A stretch of 64,000 nucleotides of DNA from Plicaturopsis crispa FD-325 SS-3 (taxonomy: Eukaryota; Basidiomycota; Agaricomycetes; Amylocorticiales; Amylocorticiaceae), in NCBI GenBank assembly GCA_000827205.1, contig KN832561.1, positions 1,248,281 to 1,312,280 on the forward strand, written 5' to 3'. The notes below the pieces were generated by a model, which was not told where the DNA came from, did not search any database, and saw only the letters and a list, made by a program, of their open reading frames with translations. Positions within the stretch are counted from its first letter, which is position 1, and the number at the start of each line of letters is the position of its first letter. This document shows, one piece after another, positions 1 to 12,018 of the stretch. The position numbers and the translations under genes are program-made.

Positions 1-1151
1 GGTGTCCTGCGATGGCGAAAGAAGGTGCGCGGCCCTTAGACTGTCCGTAGGCCGTGGCGGCCCCGGATGGTTCATCGAGCCTCATTGGACAACTCGTAGG
101 ACATAAAGAACAGCCCGGCGGCTTCTGAGTCGTCGACTGATCACCGACATGACCTAGTTCTCCGGGATTGTTCGAAACCGCTCAGGCGGGCCTTGCTATG
201 TTTTTGCTTACTTCGTACTTTTTCTTGACCGTTTATGCTCATTTATCTGGTAGAGCCTACGCTCGTAAATCATGTGCGTCGGTGGTGAAAACCCCCACAA
301 TTCACAGTACCGACGGCGGGCTCGCGCTTTCGACTAGGGTCGATGGTATCTCACATCCTCACCTTGTGAAGCATGGAACAATATACAGCAGCCTCCGCTA
401 AGGGCACGTTGATCCTATGTACGCTGCCCGCGGACGCGACGAAGCAGCTCACGCGTCCGACAAATGCCAGTGACTGTGTTTGTTTTCTACGCTCGTTCGC
501 CGCAGTCTCGCCCGCAAAACACGTACAGCTCTCGCGCCGACTGGAAACAACGTCCCCTCCTGCCCAGTAGTTCGCGCCACAAAATCGAATACCCATGCAT
601 ATCGCGCCCTGGTGCTGACACCGTCCTGGTCACACTATCAGCATGCATCCTCCTCAACTAAAGACCCTCTACGGCGACTAAGATAGACGTTGACTACAAT
701 GAGCGATTCTGCTTTGCTGTGCAGACCGCGACTGCCAGCTTCACATCTGAACGCCACAATTCATGGGCTTCACAAGTCGGTTCCTTTGGATATGTACCCT
801 GAAATCATCGACACTCCACGCGCACAAATCACGCCAAGCATCGTCGAATTGGACTGCAATTTTGGGAAGAGGGTATCGTCCTGATCGTCCACGAGATATA
901 TAAATGTATATGACCCTGTAATTAATCAAGGAATAAAAGAGGGGGAATGGGGAGAGAAACGCGGGGTCAGATATAACACAGACGTATATATGCAAGCGAG
1001 GTATGAGCTTAGCTATCGGTCGCAAGAGATGTAAAGAAGGTGGTGCTATCGCGGTCACTATCCGAGGGAACAAACAAGAGGACGAAGTACATGCACCCAA
1101 GCCCAAGTGGGTGGCACGTACATAGCTCCGAGCGAAAAATGGGTGCCACAT
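1..1151. other. no gene recognised
   Basis: Short open frames occur here on both strands but none resembles a known family, and none continues through plausible splice sites. The right end probably carries the 3' UTR of the syntaxin gene. I see no RNA gene or repeat. Confidence 0.5.
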
Positions 1152-2656
1152 TTATTTCGATGCGGTCTTGTTCTGGCCGGGCTTGACAACCACAACGACG
1201 ATGATGATGGCGATGATGATGAGCAGGATGATGAGGATGATGAAGCAGATCCACCGCTTCTTGCGCGCCGCACGCGCAGACGTCACTGCCTTCTCCGTGT
1301 ATCCAAGACTGTGCGAGAAATAATCCTTGAGCGATGGAAGCGTTGGAGAGAAACACGACTACGTACCCGACCTCTGTGTCTTTCTCGACGCCTGCGGCTT
1401 GTGTCTCAATGACGTTGATAGTCTCGTCTTGCTGCTCAACGAGCACACTCATCTGCATTCTGCGTTAGTAAAATGAACAACGGAGAAATACCCGAAGTAC
1501 TTACATCGTTAAAGAGCTGCGCAAGCTCTCCTAGTGTCTTCTCAATTCGCTTGATATCTTCATGTCGTTCTTGAACCTCCCGGTAAGCAGCGTTGGCTTG
1601 ACCATAGCGGTTAGAGTTCATAAGCTAGAACTCCGACATGAGCTACCGAAGGGAGCTGAGGGGAACAAGGGACGTACGGCTTGACTGAATATCTGGCCGC
1701 CCTGATCATCGTTTACAACCGCCTTCACTTCTTCCGGTGTAGCATCGGGTTTGACTGCGTAGGATGCATCAGACAACTAACATTCGTATATCTTGAATAG
1801 CAGCATTACCAATTTTGAATTGTCTCTCCATGCGCTGCTTGTAGCGTTGCCGATACTGCTGTTCCACGGTCTGGTATCCCTGAATAGCCTCGACGAACTT
1901 CGACTTTACCAAGGCCGTCTGTCATATGCGCAGCGGGTCAGATGCCTTCCGGAGTATCAGCAGTCAGATATGCGCACCTGCTGCTTGCGAATTTGTCCGT
2001 CGCGGCCTGAACCGCCCTTCCGTTCAAGGTCCTTGATACGCCGCTTCAGCGTGCTGCTGAGTGCGCTCGTATCTTCGACCAGACCATCCAGCTGCCGCGC
2101 GTTCCGGTCCGCAGCGGCGTCGTCCATGTTGTTCAGTGACCGCGAATGCAGGTCACTGATGCGTGCAACATTGTCGTTGAACGTCCGCAAGCTATCTTGG
2201 ATGGACGAAATCTACGGAACCGCTATCAGCAACCATGCCACTGAAAAGAGCTGGCGGACAGTGCGCACCTCCCCGTAAAACTCGGACATAGGGTCTCCGC
2301 CGCCTCCGCCGCCACCATTGCTAGGGTATAAGTTTGCGGTGCTGCCCTGGACGCTACTCATCTCGTAGGAACGGTCATCCTGCTGCGCATAAGGGTTCGC
2401 CCGGCGGGGCTGGTAGCCACCCGCATCCCCACCGTACCCTCCACCTCCTCCGGCAGCTTGCGTAGGATACGAGTTACTGCCAACAAAATCAACAAAACGC
2501 ATCTGGCGTCAAAGTGTAATATTTCAACATACGTGCTCGCGTTGTAGCTGCCGCCGCCCTGCTGAGCCTGTACAGAACAACATTCAGCCAGCGCCCTCTT
2601 CTACTCGCGAGCCTTGTATTACTGACCCTCATCGCTGCGAGTCTGTCTCTGGCCAT
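1152..2656 (-). CDS. SSO1: plasma-membrane syntaxin (Qa-SNARE), Sso1/2-like
   Basis: t-SNARE that pairs with SNAP-25-like and synaptobrevin-like SNAREs to fuse secretory vesicles with the plasma membrane. The model starts at MARDRLAAMR and has about eight exons. A Gly-rich, Tyr/Gln-rich N-terminal stretch comes first, then an Habc-type helical region with LHSRSLNNMDD and VEAIQGYQTVEQQYRQRY, then the SNARE helix with the central-layer glutamine in LVEQQDETINVIETQA. The C-terminus is basic (RAARKKRW) followed by an Ile/Val-rich membrane anchor of about 20 residues and ends KPGQNKTASK. Exons join in frame across GTAAGT, GTACGT and GTGCGC donors. The SNARE and anchor order is diagnostic of syntaxin; Sso1/2 rather than an endosomal syntaxin is inferred from sequence feel and is less certain. 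Confidence 0.9.
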
Positions 2657-4128
2657 TGTGTTGCTGGTTGCGAAATCCGGTCGTGATGATGTGGGAAGTG
2701 GTGTTGATTAACGAGAAGCAAATACGGTTCGGCGGTCCTTGGAACTTGAGCAAGCAATCAATGCTGCGCAAATACACGGGCTTTTGGAGACGGAAAAGAG
2801 AGGACTGGAGGGAGGGCGGTGTGAGAGGGACCAAAGAGACCGTAGACACGAGCGAGTTCACAAGTGTGGGCTGATGATGGCCGTGACCTGGCCAGACTAC
2901 CATATGGGGAAACACCGCCGCGAAATATTGCAGTGCTGTCTCAGGTCTGAAGGATCGCCCTGCACTGGCAGTGGAGCTGAACAATCCTCTGACAGTACTG
3001 TATCCACTCAGACGCTCGAGTTACAGGTCATGCATTACCATCCGTGGTACTGCTATTCCTGCAAGTTGTCTGATAGAGATGCATATCCGACCAGACGACC
3101 ATTCAACATTGCAAGGGAGTCACCGAGCACACTGCAACAGACAAGGAAGAAGATAGCCACAACGTATTGTTTCTCCTTTACAGTCGACGTTCCCCACGGG
3201 CACGCTGGCGCTGCAGTACGCGTCCCATGACGAATTGAATGCCGTGCCGCGCCCTGTCAGCCAGGGGCCCTTGTGGCAAGGCCATGTTTGGGAAGCTTTT
3301 GTCGCCACTCAATCGCCACCAGCCACCGACCATGTTGCGGTAGAATCAATGCTGTCAATGCACACAAGGCATCAGCGTGTTATGAACCAAAGCAGACCCG
3401 CTTACTTTGTCTTTGCATCCATCAAAATAGGCCTGGGCACCGCTCAGGTGTCCAAGAATTACGCCGAGATGTGGAATTGGGGGCAACGCAAGGTCAGTAA
3501 CTTGAGCTTGGTAACTCGTGTCATGCCTCCCGTGCAATGAGCCGATAGCAGGCTGACTGACATGGATAGCCCGGTATCGCGTCGCCCCGTACGCGTTTCA
3601 AGTCGGGTACTGAAGAGCTCGTGTGCCGGCAACTTGCAAGGAACAGCGTCGGTAGTTCGGGATATCTCTAGGCACTGTTGAGTGAGGCCGACGTGGAATT
3701 TGTGAAGGCATGATCTGACTGGTTCGCTTGGAGAGAGTGGGGACCGTACGTTCTCGAAGACGTCGTTTCGAATGCCGCCACAGTGCTAAGTAGCAGGTTG
3801 AGCTGTTTACGCTGCGACTGCGCACGGAGGCAGATGGGTAGCACTTCTGGAGGCCTTTAAGAGATACCCTGCCGTCTAGTGTGAGGATAATTTGTATGCG
3901 TTCAAAGTGAAAGTGAACATCGGTTGACAGTGGCTGGGAAAGAGATGGGTGAAGAAACGGAGGCAGTCGGTTAGATCTTGCGATGATCGAGTCAGAGTCA
4001 TTTCCCTCCTCCTCACCAAACCTGCTCTACTTTATTTCCTCTGCATACACACATCGCTTTCTCTGGAACCACCGCTGCATTTTCTATCTCGGGCATTTGA
4101 ACACAAATTTATACGATATTTAGACACC
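2657..4128. promoter_or_regulatory. intergenic region between divergent SSO and eIF2B epsilon genes
   Basis: About 1.5 kb between two start codons on opposite strands, so it must hold both 5' UTRs and promoters. Open frames of 100-160 codons exist but look like chance frames without recognisable motifs. A pyrimidine-rich stretch (TTTCCCTCCTCCTCACC) lies about 120 bp upstream of the eIF2B epsilon ATG. Confidence 0.5.
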
Positions 4129-7100
4129 ATGGCTCCCAAGCACTCGGCGGGGAAGGAAAAACTCATCGACGACGAGGACGAAGTCTTGCAGGCAGTCATT
4201 CTTGCAGACAGCTTCAACAAACGATTCAAGCCTCTTACTTCAAGGAAACCTCGGGTCAGCAGTGGCGAACCTTCCACGTTTGATTACCGTACTAATTCTG
4301 TTGACGTTGTAGTGCCTCTTACCCATTTGCAACGCGCCATTGTTAGATTGGACCTTCGAGAGCCTTGCATTAGCAGGCGTACAGGAAATATTCGTTATAT
4401 GCCGATCGCACGCAGAACTTGTGAAGGAAGCCATCAAGTCCGTTCCCGTTCAATCTGCCCTCTTTTTTGGCCCATAGAACTAATCGTGCCCCAGGAACTC
4501 GAAATGGTCAAAGCCCAGCTCAGGGCTCAAGATCGTGCCCATAATCACAGCGAAGGAGACATTCTCCCCTGGCGACGCCATGCGCGACATATACACGCAC
4601 GGGATTATCAAGTCCGACTTTGTGCTCGTCACGGGCGACCTCGTGAGCAGCATACAGATCGACGAGGTCGTGCGGCAGCACAAGGAGCGGCGGAAGACGA
4701 ATAAGGACGCGATAATGACTATCGTCGTGAAGGAGAGCGGCGCGTCGCATCGCACGAGGTGGGTACATTACCCTATTTTCTTTCAACACCGGCACTGAAT
4801 GGGCGAATTCGTGGGTAGATCGAGAGGGGAGTCGTCTGTGTTCGTGTTGGATGCGGAGACGTCGGAGTGCTTGCACTACGAGCCTGTAACAGGGTACCCG
4901 CCGACGAAGATCGCGCGCATACCTCGAGAGGTGCTCGCAGAGCACCCTGAAATAGAGATCCGGAACGACTTCATCGATTGCTCCATCGACGTATGCTCTG
5001 TCGAGGTCCGTCGCGCAGTACAGAGAAGGCGCATTCAGACGTGTCACTGATGTATATTTGTAGGTCCCGTCCCTTTTCCAAGACAATTTCGACTATGCAG
5101 ATATACGACGCGATTTCGTGCACGGCATCCTCACGTCGGATCTGCTCATGAAGAACATATATTGCTACGTCGCAAAGACTGGGTATGCAGCGCGTGTCCA
5201 GGACACGAAGAGTTACGATTCTATCAGGTACTTTCGCCATGCTTATTATTCCGAGGAGACATGCTGACGACGCGCCCCAGCAAAGATATTCTTTCTCGCT
5301 GGACATTTCCTCTCGTGCCGGACGATAACCACCCAGGTGGGCACGCATACGAACACAACCGCGGGAACAGATACATCGCAAAAGACAACACAGTCGTCTT
5401 ATCTCGGTACACCACCCTTTTCTATCTCCACTCACTCGCTTGTGTTAACATTCTCACAGAACATGTAAAATTGGCAACAACACATTGATCGGCTCCAGCA
5501 CCCAAGTATTCGACGGCGTGCAAGTCATCGCATCCGTCATCGGGCAACGGTGTACCATCGGCGCAGGCAGCGTCATCCGCAACTCGTACATATTCGACGA
5601 CACCACGATCGGGCCGAACTGCTTCATCAGTAACAGCATCGTAGGCGCGAACGTGCACATCAAGGAGGATAGCCGCGTCGAGAGCGGGTGTCTCGTTGGC
5701 GACGATGTCGTCGTGGGGCCGCACGCGCGGCTGGCGCCGTTTGAGCGGGTGTCGAAGACGAGGGAGAAGCGGGAGTCTGCGGCAGACGATGACGGGGAGG
5801 AGTCGGATGAGGATTCGGAGCTGGAGGACGCTGAGCGCAGTATGTGCCTTGTCCAGAAAAGTTGGGTTCAGTGTGGCTAATTGGCGTTCACAGTCGACTC
5901 AAAGACGGAATTGGCCATCCTTGGAGAAGGGTCGAATGCGACTGTTTGGCCGAGAGTTTCGTTCCGAGGAGACGAGGATGAGGACGACGAGGATGTGGAA
6001 TCCCCCAGTAATCAACGGTTAATGCGTATTGGTAAAATCTATCAATATTTGCGCGCGACAGGCATGCTGATACTACGTTGCAGGCGACGATACATCTGAC
6101 TTAGAACTCTCCGACCCCGGATCGGTCACCTCAGACGAAGAAGACAGCGACTCGTCCGACGGCGAGGACAGCGGCGCCATAGCCGGCTCCCGACTCGGCC
6201 TCCTCGACGCCTCCTCCACCACCTCCCTACCCACCTCCGACATCCCGAGTGCCGAGGCGGAGTTCCGCGCGGAGGTCGAGCAGTCGCTCGCGCGCGCGTT
6301 CGCGGAGGGCCACTCCGTGGACAACGCGGCGGTGGAGCTGAAGACGCTGCGCATGGCGAGCAACGTGCCGCTCGAGCGCGTGCGCGAGGCCGTCGTGAAG
6401 TCTATTGTCGAACGCATACAGATCGTCGACGGGGGCGCGGTGCCGCAGCGCCAGGAGATCGCACGCGTCATTGGCAGGTGGGGAGAGCTGATACATAAGA
6501 TTGGTGGCGTGGATGCTGTAGAGACTGTCGTTGTTCTTCAGGTGCGTGCTCCCCTGTGGATGAGTTGATTGGTCCTTTGCTGATGAAGGAGAATCACTGT
6601 TATTCAGAATCACTGTGCTTCCTCAGAGCGAATGCCTCTGTTTGGCCAAATACTCGCTGCGTTATATCAGGACGACATCATCGAAGAGGACGATATCCGC
6701 GCATGGCACGATCGACCTGAGTCGAAAGGAGAAGGGTTGAAACCCGGGGACCTGACGGATAATATCAAGAAGTGTTGGATCGTCGGCGCTCGCATGATCC
6801 AGCAGTTCGATGCGCAGGACAGCGACAGCGATGAAGATGCGGAAGAGGATGCAGAGGAGGAAGATGCCGCACAGAGTGACCACGACGTTAGCGCCAAGAA
6901 CTCCGACGAGGATGGTCCAGAAGGCAGTGGAGAGGACGACTCAGAGGAAGAGGGCACGGAAGATGCTACAGAAGAAGGGTCGGAAGACGGCTCGGAGGAA
7001 GATAGTGTCGCGGAGGAAGCAGGCGCAGCTCCAGAGGAGCTCGCCGTCGTTAGTGCCACGGATGCTCCCGCCCCGCCCCCGGTGCACAGTAGCAGTCTAG

Positions 7101-8239
7101 ACGATGAAAAGGGACAGACCGTTGCCGTGCCTTCGAATGAAGACGCTTCAGAAGAAGGATCGGACGACGGCACAGAGGAGGACAGCATCGTGGACGAAGC
7201 AAGCGCACCTATCGAGGAGCCCGCCGTCGTTAGTGCCACGGATGCTCCTGCCCCGCCTCAGGTGCAGAGTAGCAGTGCAGACGATGCAAAGGAGAAGACT
7301 GTCGCTGCGCCTTCGGACGACGAGGGCACTGAGGACGCAACGTCGGACGACGGCACGGAAGAGGACAGTGTCGTGGAGGAAGCAAGCACACCTCTCGAGG
7401 AACCCGCCGTCGTTAGTGCAACGGATACTCCCGCCCCACCTCAGGCGCAGAGTAGTAGTGCAGATGAGGCAAAGGAAGAGACTGTCGCCGCGCCCGCGCC
7501 CGCACCCGAGCACGCTGCTGTGGTCCCTGAGCAAGCACACGGGACCGCCGCTGCAGAGGGTAGCGCGGCAACTCCGAATGTCGATAACCCTGTGGAAGCA
7601 GAGAGAGGAAGCGCCGAGAGTTCGGAGGCCGACGAGTCTGAAGAGGAATCCGAGGAGGGTACGGAGGAAGACGAGTCGGAGGAGGGCACGGAGGAGGACA
7701 GCGTTGCGGATGCCGAGGAAAGCCGTGCTGTAGGCGCACCAGAGGCAGGCATCAGCGAAACCAAAGAGGCCAGCGTCCCAGCGAAGGAAGCACCTGCCGT
7801 GACTCCTGAAACCAAGGGGGAAGGCAGCACCACTGTCAAGCGTGATGTCGGCATCGCGGACAAGCACGAAGATATCGCCTCGGTTATAGACAAATTCAGT
7901 GCCTTGGCCCTCGACGAACGCAAACCTGCGGATGCCGCGAAAGGCGGCGATGCGAATGCGACACCAGGCAAATTAGCAGTGTCAGAGGCGAAACCCGTCG
8001 TAGCACCTCCGAAGAAGGCTACCGTCCCCACCACGGAGGAAGATTCGGACGGCAGCGAGGATGCTGAAGACGATAGTGCTGCAGGCACTGAGGAGGGGAG
8101 CGAGGAGGGAACGGAAGACGAGAGTGGGGAGGAGAGCTATGAAACAGGTGAAGGGGAGAGTGAGGAAAGCAGCGAGGCAGAAGACGATACTCCTCCTGCA
8201 CGGGTCCTAACTCAAGAGCAGCCAGCAGTCACAAAATAG
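4129..8239 (+). CDS. GCD6: translation initiation factor eIF2B subunit epsilon with long acidic repeat tail
   Basis: Catalytic subunit of the GDP-GTP exchange factor for eIF2. Exons: 4129-4254, 4313-4437, 4495-4758, 4819-5005, 5064-5227, 5281-5406, 5460-5839, 5894-6031, 6084-6541, 6629-8239, giving about 1,192 residues. The N-terminal nucleotidyltransferase-like domain has VILADSFNKRFKPLT and SKWSKPSSGLKI. A left-handed beta-helix follows (IGNNTLIG, GQRCTIGAGSVI, IGPNCFISNSIVGANV), then an acidic linker, then the C-terminal W2/HEAT domain with the exchange activity (ILAALYQDDIIEEDDIRAW). Yeast Gcd6 (712 aa) stops just after W2; here the same open frame runs on for about 470 residues rich in Glu, Asp, Ser, Thr and Ala with three approximately 60-residue tandem units. 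The last acceptor (CTCAGAG before 6629) was chosen because the nearer AG breaks the frame. Confidence 0.93.
6980..7520 (+). repeat. three in-frame tandem repeats (about 180 bp each) in the eIF2B epsilon tail
   Basis: Units begin at 6980, 7160 and 7343. Each starts S(E/D)DG(S/T)EEDS and carries (P/L)AVVSATD(A/T)PAPP, then SSS plus an acidic Lys-containing stretch and (T)VA(V/A)P. Units are 60-61 residues and stay in the gene's reading frame. DNA identity between units is visibly high, pointing to fairly recent duplication. Confidence 0.9.
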
Positions 8240-8445
8240 AATCTGAAACACGTTTCTCGCCTCAATTAAAGTGGAGATGGAAGTACAAAATAATCGAACA
8301 TAAGTGCAAAGGGGTATCGATGCATGTTGCTCGTCCGTCCGAACGCAAAGCAATCGAGAGCGGTGGAGAAAGTAGAAAAGGTCCTGGTCAGATGACGTTC
8401 GAATCGTTGTCCGTCATAAATTGAATCACAGGGTGTGTGCTCGTC
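8240..8445. other. convergent 3' spacer between eIF2B epsilon and PMP3
   Basis: A spacer of 206 bp between two stop codons on opposite strands. It holds AATTAAA- and ATAA-type A/T words that could serve polyadenylation; nothing else is recognised. Confidence 0.4.
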
Positions 8446-8859
8446 TCAGTATTTGAGAATGATGTAGAGGGCTGACGAAAAACAGACGTCAGTACTGAGG
8501 AGCTTTCACCGTGTCCGTCCGACTACGCACCGTGGATGATTCCAGGAATCCAACCGAGGATAGTCAACACAATGTTGATCAACTGCGCAGGAAACACGAG
8601 GTCAAAAACGAGCCCGAATATATTGGACATAAGGCCAACTCACGAAGTCTGCACCGCAACCACGCTCAAGGAACACACCAAGAGGGGGCAGGAAGAACGC
8701 AAAGCTGTGAAATGGGCCGTCTGTGAGAAGGAAAAAACGCGTTGCCCTGCAAATTTGGGCTTACATGATCTAACGAAAAGGAGAACATGAGCAACTACAA
8801 AGCGAGCCATGTTGAGAAAAAAAGCATACCTTGATGATATCGGACGCGGTGAAAGCCAT
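8446..8859 (-). CDS. PMP3: Pmp3/UPF0057 small membrane proteolipid
   Basis: Stress-related plasma-membrane proteolipid of the Pmp3 (UPF0057) family; loss in yeast hyperpolarises the membrane and raises Na+ sensitivity. Five exons: 8830-8859, 8765-8769, 8644-8704, 8531-8582 and 8446-8471, totalling 174 nt (57 residues). The protein starts MAFTASDIIKIIFAFFLPP and has the family signature LPPLGVFLERGCGADF, then LINIVLTILGWIPGIIHALY and the end IILKY. It is two membrane helices joined by a short loop. The second exon is only 5 nt (ATCAT); without it exon 1 and exon 3 cannot be joined in frame. The length is exactly that of the family. Confidence 0.96.
8765..8769 (-). other. PMP3: 5-nt microexon (ATCAT) of PMP3
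   Basis: On the minus strand the sequence reads CGTTAG, ATCAT, GTAAGCC. The five bases are flanked by a proper acceptor and a strong donor. They supply one Ile codon plus two bases of the next Ile codon, restoring the conserved DIIKIIFAFFLPP. Confidence 0.9.
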
Positions 8860-9197
8860 TGCGACAGTAGTGAAACTGGGGATTCGAGGGGAATGGCAAA
8901 GGGGAAAAGAGGTAACCGTATCAAAAACGACGACGCAAGGTTTATATAGCGGTCGGCATACGTCATCGGCACAATAGCCCCTGTCTCTGTCTAATGGCTG
9001 TGAATTTGCGCAGTGGCACTGCCACTCACAATCCCCGCCTGAGAGCCTTAGGACCGAGAGATGACCGAGGGTCAGACGCTGGTCAGACGTTCAGGCTGCA
9101 ACTGAAGCTGCAGGTGAGCTATTCAATTAGGCAAACTTGATCAGTACGTGCTGCTAAATGGCCTAAAGAACGATTGACAGTCAATATCCAGCCCTAG
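8860..9197. promoter_or_regulatory. divergent promoter region of PMP3 and BNA7
   Basis: A spacer of 338 bp between two start codons on opposite strands. TATATAG (minus-strand CTATATAA) near 8942 is a possible TATA element for PMP3, about 80 bp upstream of its ATG. No clear operator is seen. Confidence 0.45.
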
Positions 9198-10113
9198 ATG
9201 GCGGCAGAGTATCTCAACATCTCTTACGCGCCAGATGAGCCCACCAACAAGCTTCTGCAGTTCGATATATACTGGCCAGGCAGTGCTCACGCTGACCCTA
9301 GCAGAAGGGTAGATGCACTGGTGTGCTTCGTGCACGGAGGGGCCTGGCGCGCGTGAGTCCATTCCACAACGACGTTGGTTTACCGACTTATTTTTCTATA
9401 GCGAAGACAAAGCTGATCATGCCGATCTCGCACGGAACCTCGCCGCCCACATAGGCTTATGCGTCGCAGTCCCCAATTATCGACTGACGTCTACAAATCC
9501 TACGAGCCAGAACTACCATTTGGCACACCCTGCGCATGCCGAGGACCTTCTGCGATTCCTAACCTTCATTCGCGCTTGGCAGGGTCCCGAGGAAATGAAG
9601 GACCAATTCGTCCCGCGCCAAATGTACCTCATAGGCCACAGCTGCAGTGCTCACATGCTCGCTTCCATCTTCCTCGACTCCTCCACGACCACCCCAAGTC
9701 TAACCCCTCCACCCCAAGTTTACGATGCCGTACAAGCGGTCATCATGTCCGAAGGCATCTACGACATCGACCTTTTGCTTTCGGTTTTTCCAACATACCG
9801 CCAGTGGTTTATCGAGGATACGTTTGGGCAAAGACCCACTTTCGAGGATGTCGATGTTACGGGCTATCCGCTACGATCCGACACGCATATCCATTGGCTG
9901 GTCCTACACTCGACGGGTGACACGCTCGTCGACGTGCAACAGACCGAGAAGATGTATCGCCACCTGTGCAGTTTGCATGGAGTAGCTGGTATTGACCCTC
10001 TTTTGCGGGTGGGGATGGATGCTGACAGGCTGAATGGGGATCATAACGACATACTTCGGGGGTCTGAATACGTTGCGATTATCGGAGAGTACGTCAAGAA
10101 GGTTCGCTCTTAG
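9198..10113 (+). CDS. BNA7: kynurenine formamidase (arylformamidase)
   Basis: Alpha/beta hydrolase that deformylates N-formylkynurenine to kynurenine, step two of tryptophan-to-NAD+ synthesis. Exons 9198-9352 and 9402-10113 give 288 residues. The HGGAW oxyanion-hole motif (CFVHGGAWRA) is typical of Bna7. The nucleophile serine is in YLIGHSCSAHM, the likely acid aspartate in LHSTGDTLVD, and the likely base histidine in NGDHNDIL. The identity is strengthened by the next two genes, which encode the following enzymes of the pathway. The stop codon is only 66 bp from the convergent kynureninase stop. Without the context it could only be called an esterase-like protein. Confidence 0.88.
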
Positions 10114-10179
10114 ATACAACGTACATTGTACACCTTTTTTATTCGATAAGATATCATATAAAGAGCTACGCGTCTCCAT

Positions 10180-12018
10180 CTAAAACAGTGTGTCGAATAC
10201 CGTCTCCAGATGTAATGCTGCACGTTCACAGTCTTCGACGGTGCTATATAGCGGCGCGGGTGCTAAGCGTATCACGTCCGGCTCCCTTTTATCCCCAATC
10301 ACCCCGTAGCTCGCAAGACCTGCGAATACGGTCCTCATCACCTCCGCACCCGGGAAAAATGCTAGCGACAGCTGGGCCCCACGGGCATTCGGGTCTGCGG
10401 GCGTGATGATCGTAAAACCAGGTTTCGAGCCTGCAACCGTTCGCGCTGCGACCTCCTGCGGTGGCACATAGTGTTTCGAAGCAGTGAGCCTCCGTTCGAG
10501 ATCAGCGGTGAGCGCGACCGAACGTGCGCGAAGCGGCTGCATAAACCCTGCTTCCTGAAATATCTGCAGAGCACCGAGAAGGGAAGCGACATTCAGCACG
10601 GACGGATTAGACTGCTGAAAGCCCTGGGCGCCTATAATCGGCGAAAAATCGTGTGGCATCTTGAACCGTGTAGCAGCCTCGTGGCCCCACCACCCCGCGT
10701 ATCTAGCAACATACCGCGTTAGAAAACGAGGAACAGATAATCAACGAGAGACTGCGGTTAAAAAAGGGGGGGGCACACGAAATCCGGGGGGAGCCGTCGG
10801 CAAAGAAGGTGTCCGATGAGAGAAAATGGGGAGAGAACGCACTTTGGCTTTTCGGTGTCATTCCATTTCTCGTGGATATATAGACCAGCGATGCCGCCCG
10901 GGCCCGAGTTGACATACTTGTACGAGCACCAGACAGCAAAATCGACGTCCCAGTCGTGCAGCGATAGGGGCACGTTCCCGATGGCGTGTGCAAGGTCCCA
11001 GCCGCATATACACCCCTGAGGCAGCGAATTCGCGTTAGTACTTCCGCAAAGTAGGATCCGATATCAAGATAATGGAGGGGGGGCGGACGTAATGTCAATT
11101 ATCGATTGAGCTTACTTGGGCTTTCGCAGCTTGCGTGATAGACGCCATGGGGAACCATTGGCCGGTGTAGTACTGCACGCCGCTGAAAAGAACGAGGGCA
11201 ATCGAGGGGCCTTCTTTGGCGATAGCGTCTAGAATGTCCTCTTCTCGGAGGGTGTATTCGCCTTCTCGCGGCGAGAGTTCGAGTACGGCGTCTTTCGGAT
11301 CGAAACCGTGAAGGGAGGCCTGAGAAGCGAATGCATACTGCAAACACGAGTATTTCGATGAGCCCAGACTATAATGTGTACATCCATTCGACGTGAAGAG
11401 AGAAACAAAACACACTTGATCTGAGGGAAATGCTTTTGCCTCGCACAATATCTTGTATCGGTCGGATGAAGGCTTGTAAAACGTGTTCATCATGAGGTGC
11501 AGGTTGGCCGTTAGGGTACTCAGGCATGCCACTTCCGGCTCCTTTGCGCCTATAAAATCGCAATGTGACGGTCAGTACCTGCACGAGGCTCGTGAAAAGA
11601 TCGAGGAGGAACGTGCCTACCAGTTCCGCAAGAAGGGGCGTGACGTGGTTCGCGATGTTCATCCACTCCCTTCCGTGCGGATGGTCAAAGTGGCCTTCAA
11701 CTGCTCTATAGATGCAGGAGCAGCTCAGTCCGGCTCAGAGGCGTCACATGAAAACTAAAACCCACCGTTTACCCCAAACATCCAACTCTTCGTTGACCAG
11801 GGCCTGTGCCCGCCTTGATAAGGGTCCCAGGGAGTTTCCACATAAGTATGTGCAGGGCTCGTCCGCTGGATGAATTAATCGGTCAGCATCTTTGCTTACG
11901 GGCGTAAACAACACTGACCAAGGTCATCGCCGAGGCGGGTTGCACCGATGCTGCGGTTGGTGGGAAACACAAACTCGTGTCTGAGGTTGGGCGTCTCTGC
12001 AGGTGCTGTCGACGCCAT
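10180..12018 (-). CDS. BNA5: kynureninase (PLP-dependent)
   Basis: Cleaves kynurenine or 3-hydroxykynurenine to anthranilate or 3-hydroxyanthranilate plus alanine, using pyridoxal phosphate. The model starts [19 protein letters not shown] and has about seven exons. Visible family blocks: [90 protein letters not shown], where the Lys of SYKY is the PLP-binding residue; and [20 protein letters not shown] near the C-terminus, ending ETVFDTLF. An upstream extension of the open frame exists but the conserved region begins soon after the chosen ATG. Convergent with BNA7, divergent from BNA4. Confidence 0.93.

Noticed and set aside
1107-1412. Plus-strand acidic open frame
   Set aside because: It is the antisense of the syntaxin membrane anchor (Ile/Val codons read backwards give Asp/Glu-like codons).
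6667-7867. Long Ser/Ala- or Arg/Leu-rich minus-strand frames
   Set aside because: Antisense shadows of the repetitive eIF2B epsilon tail; periodic GC-rich codons keep all frames open.
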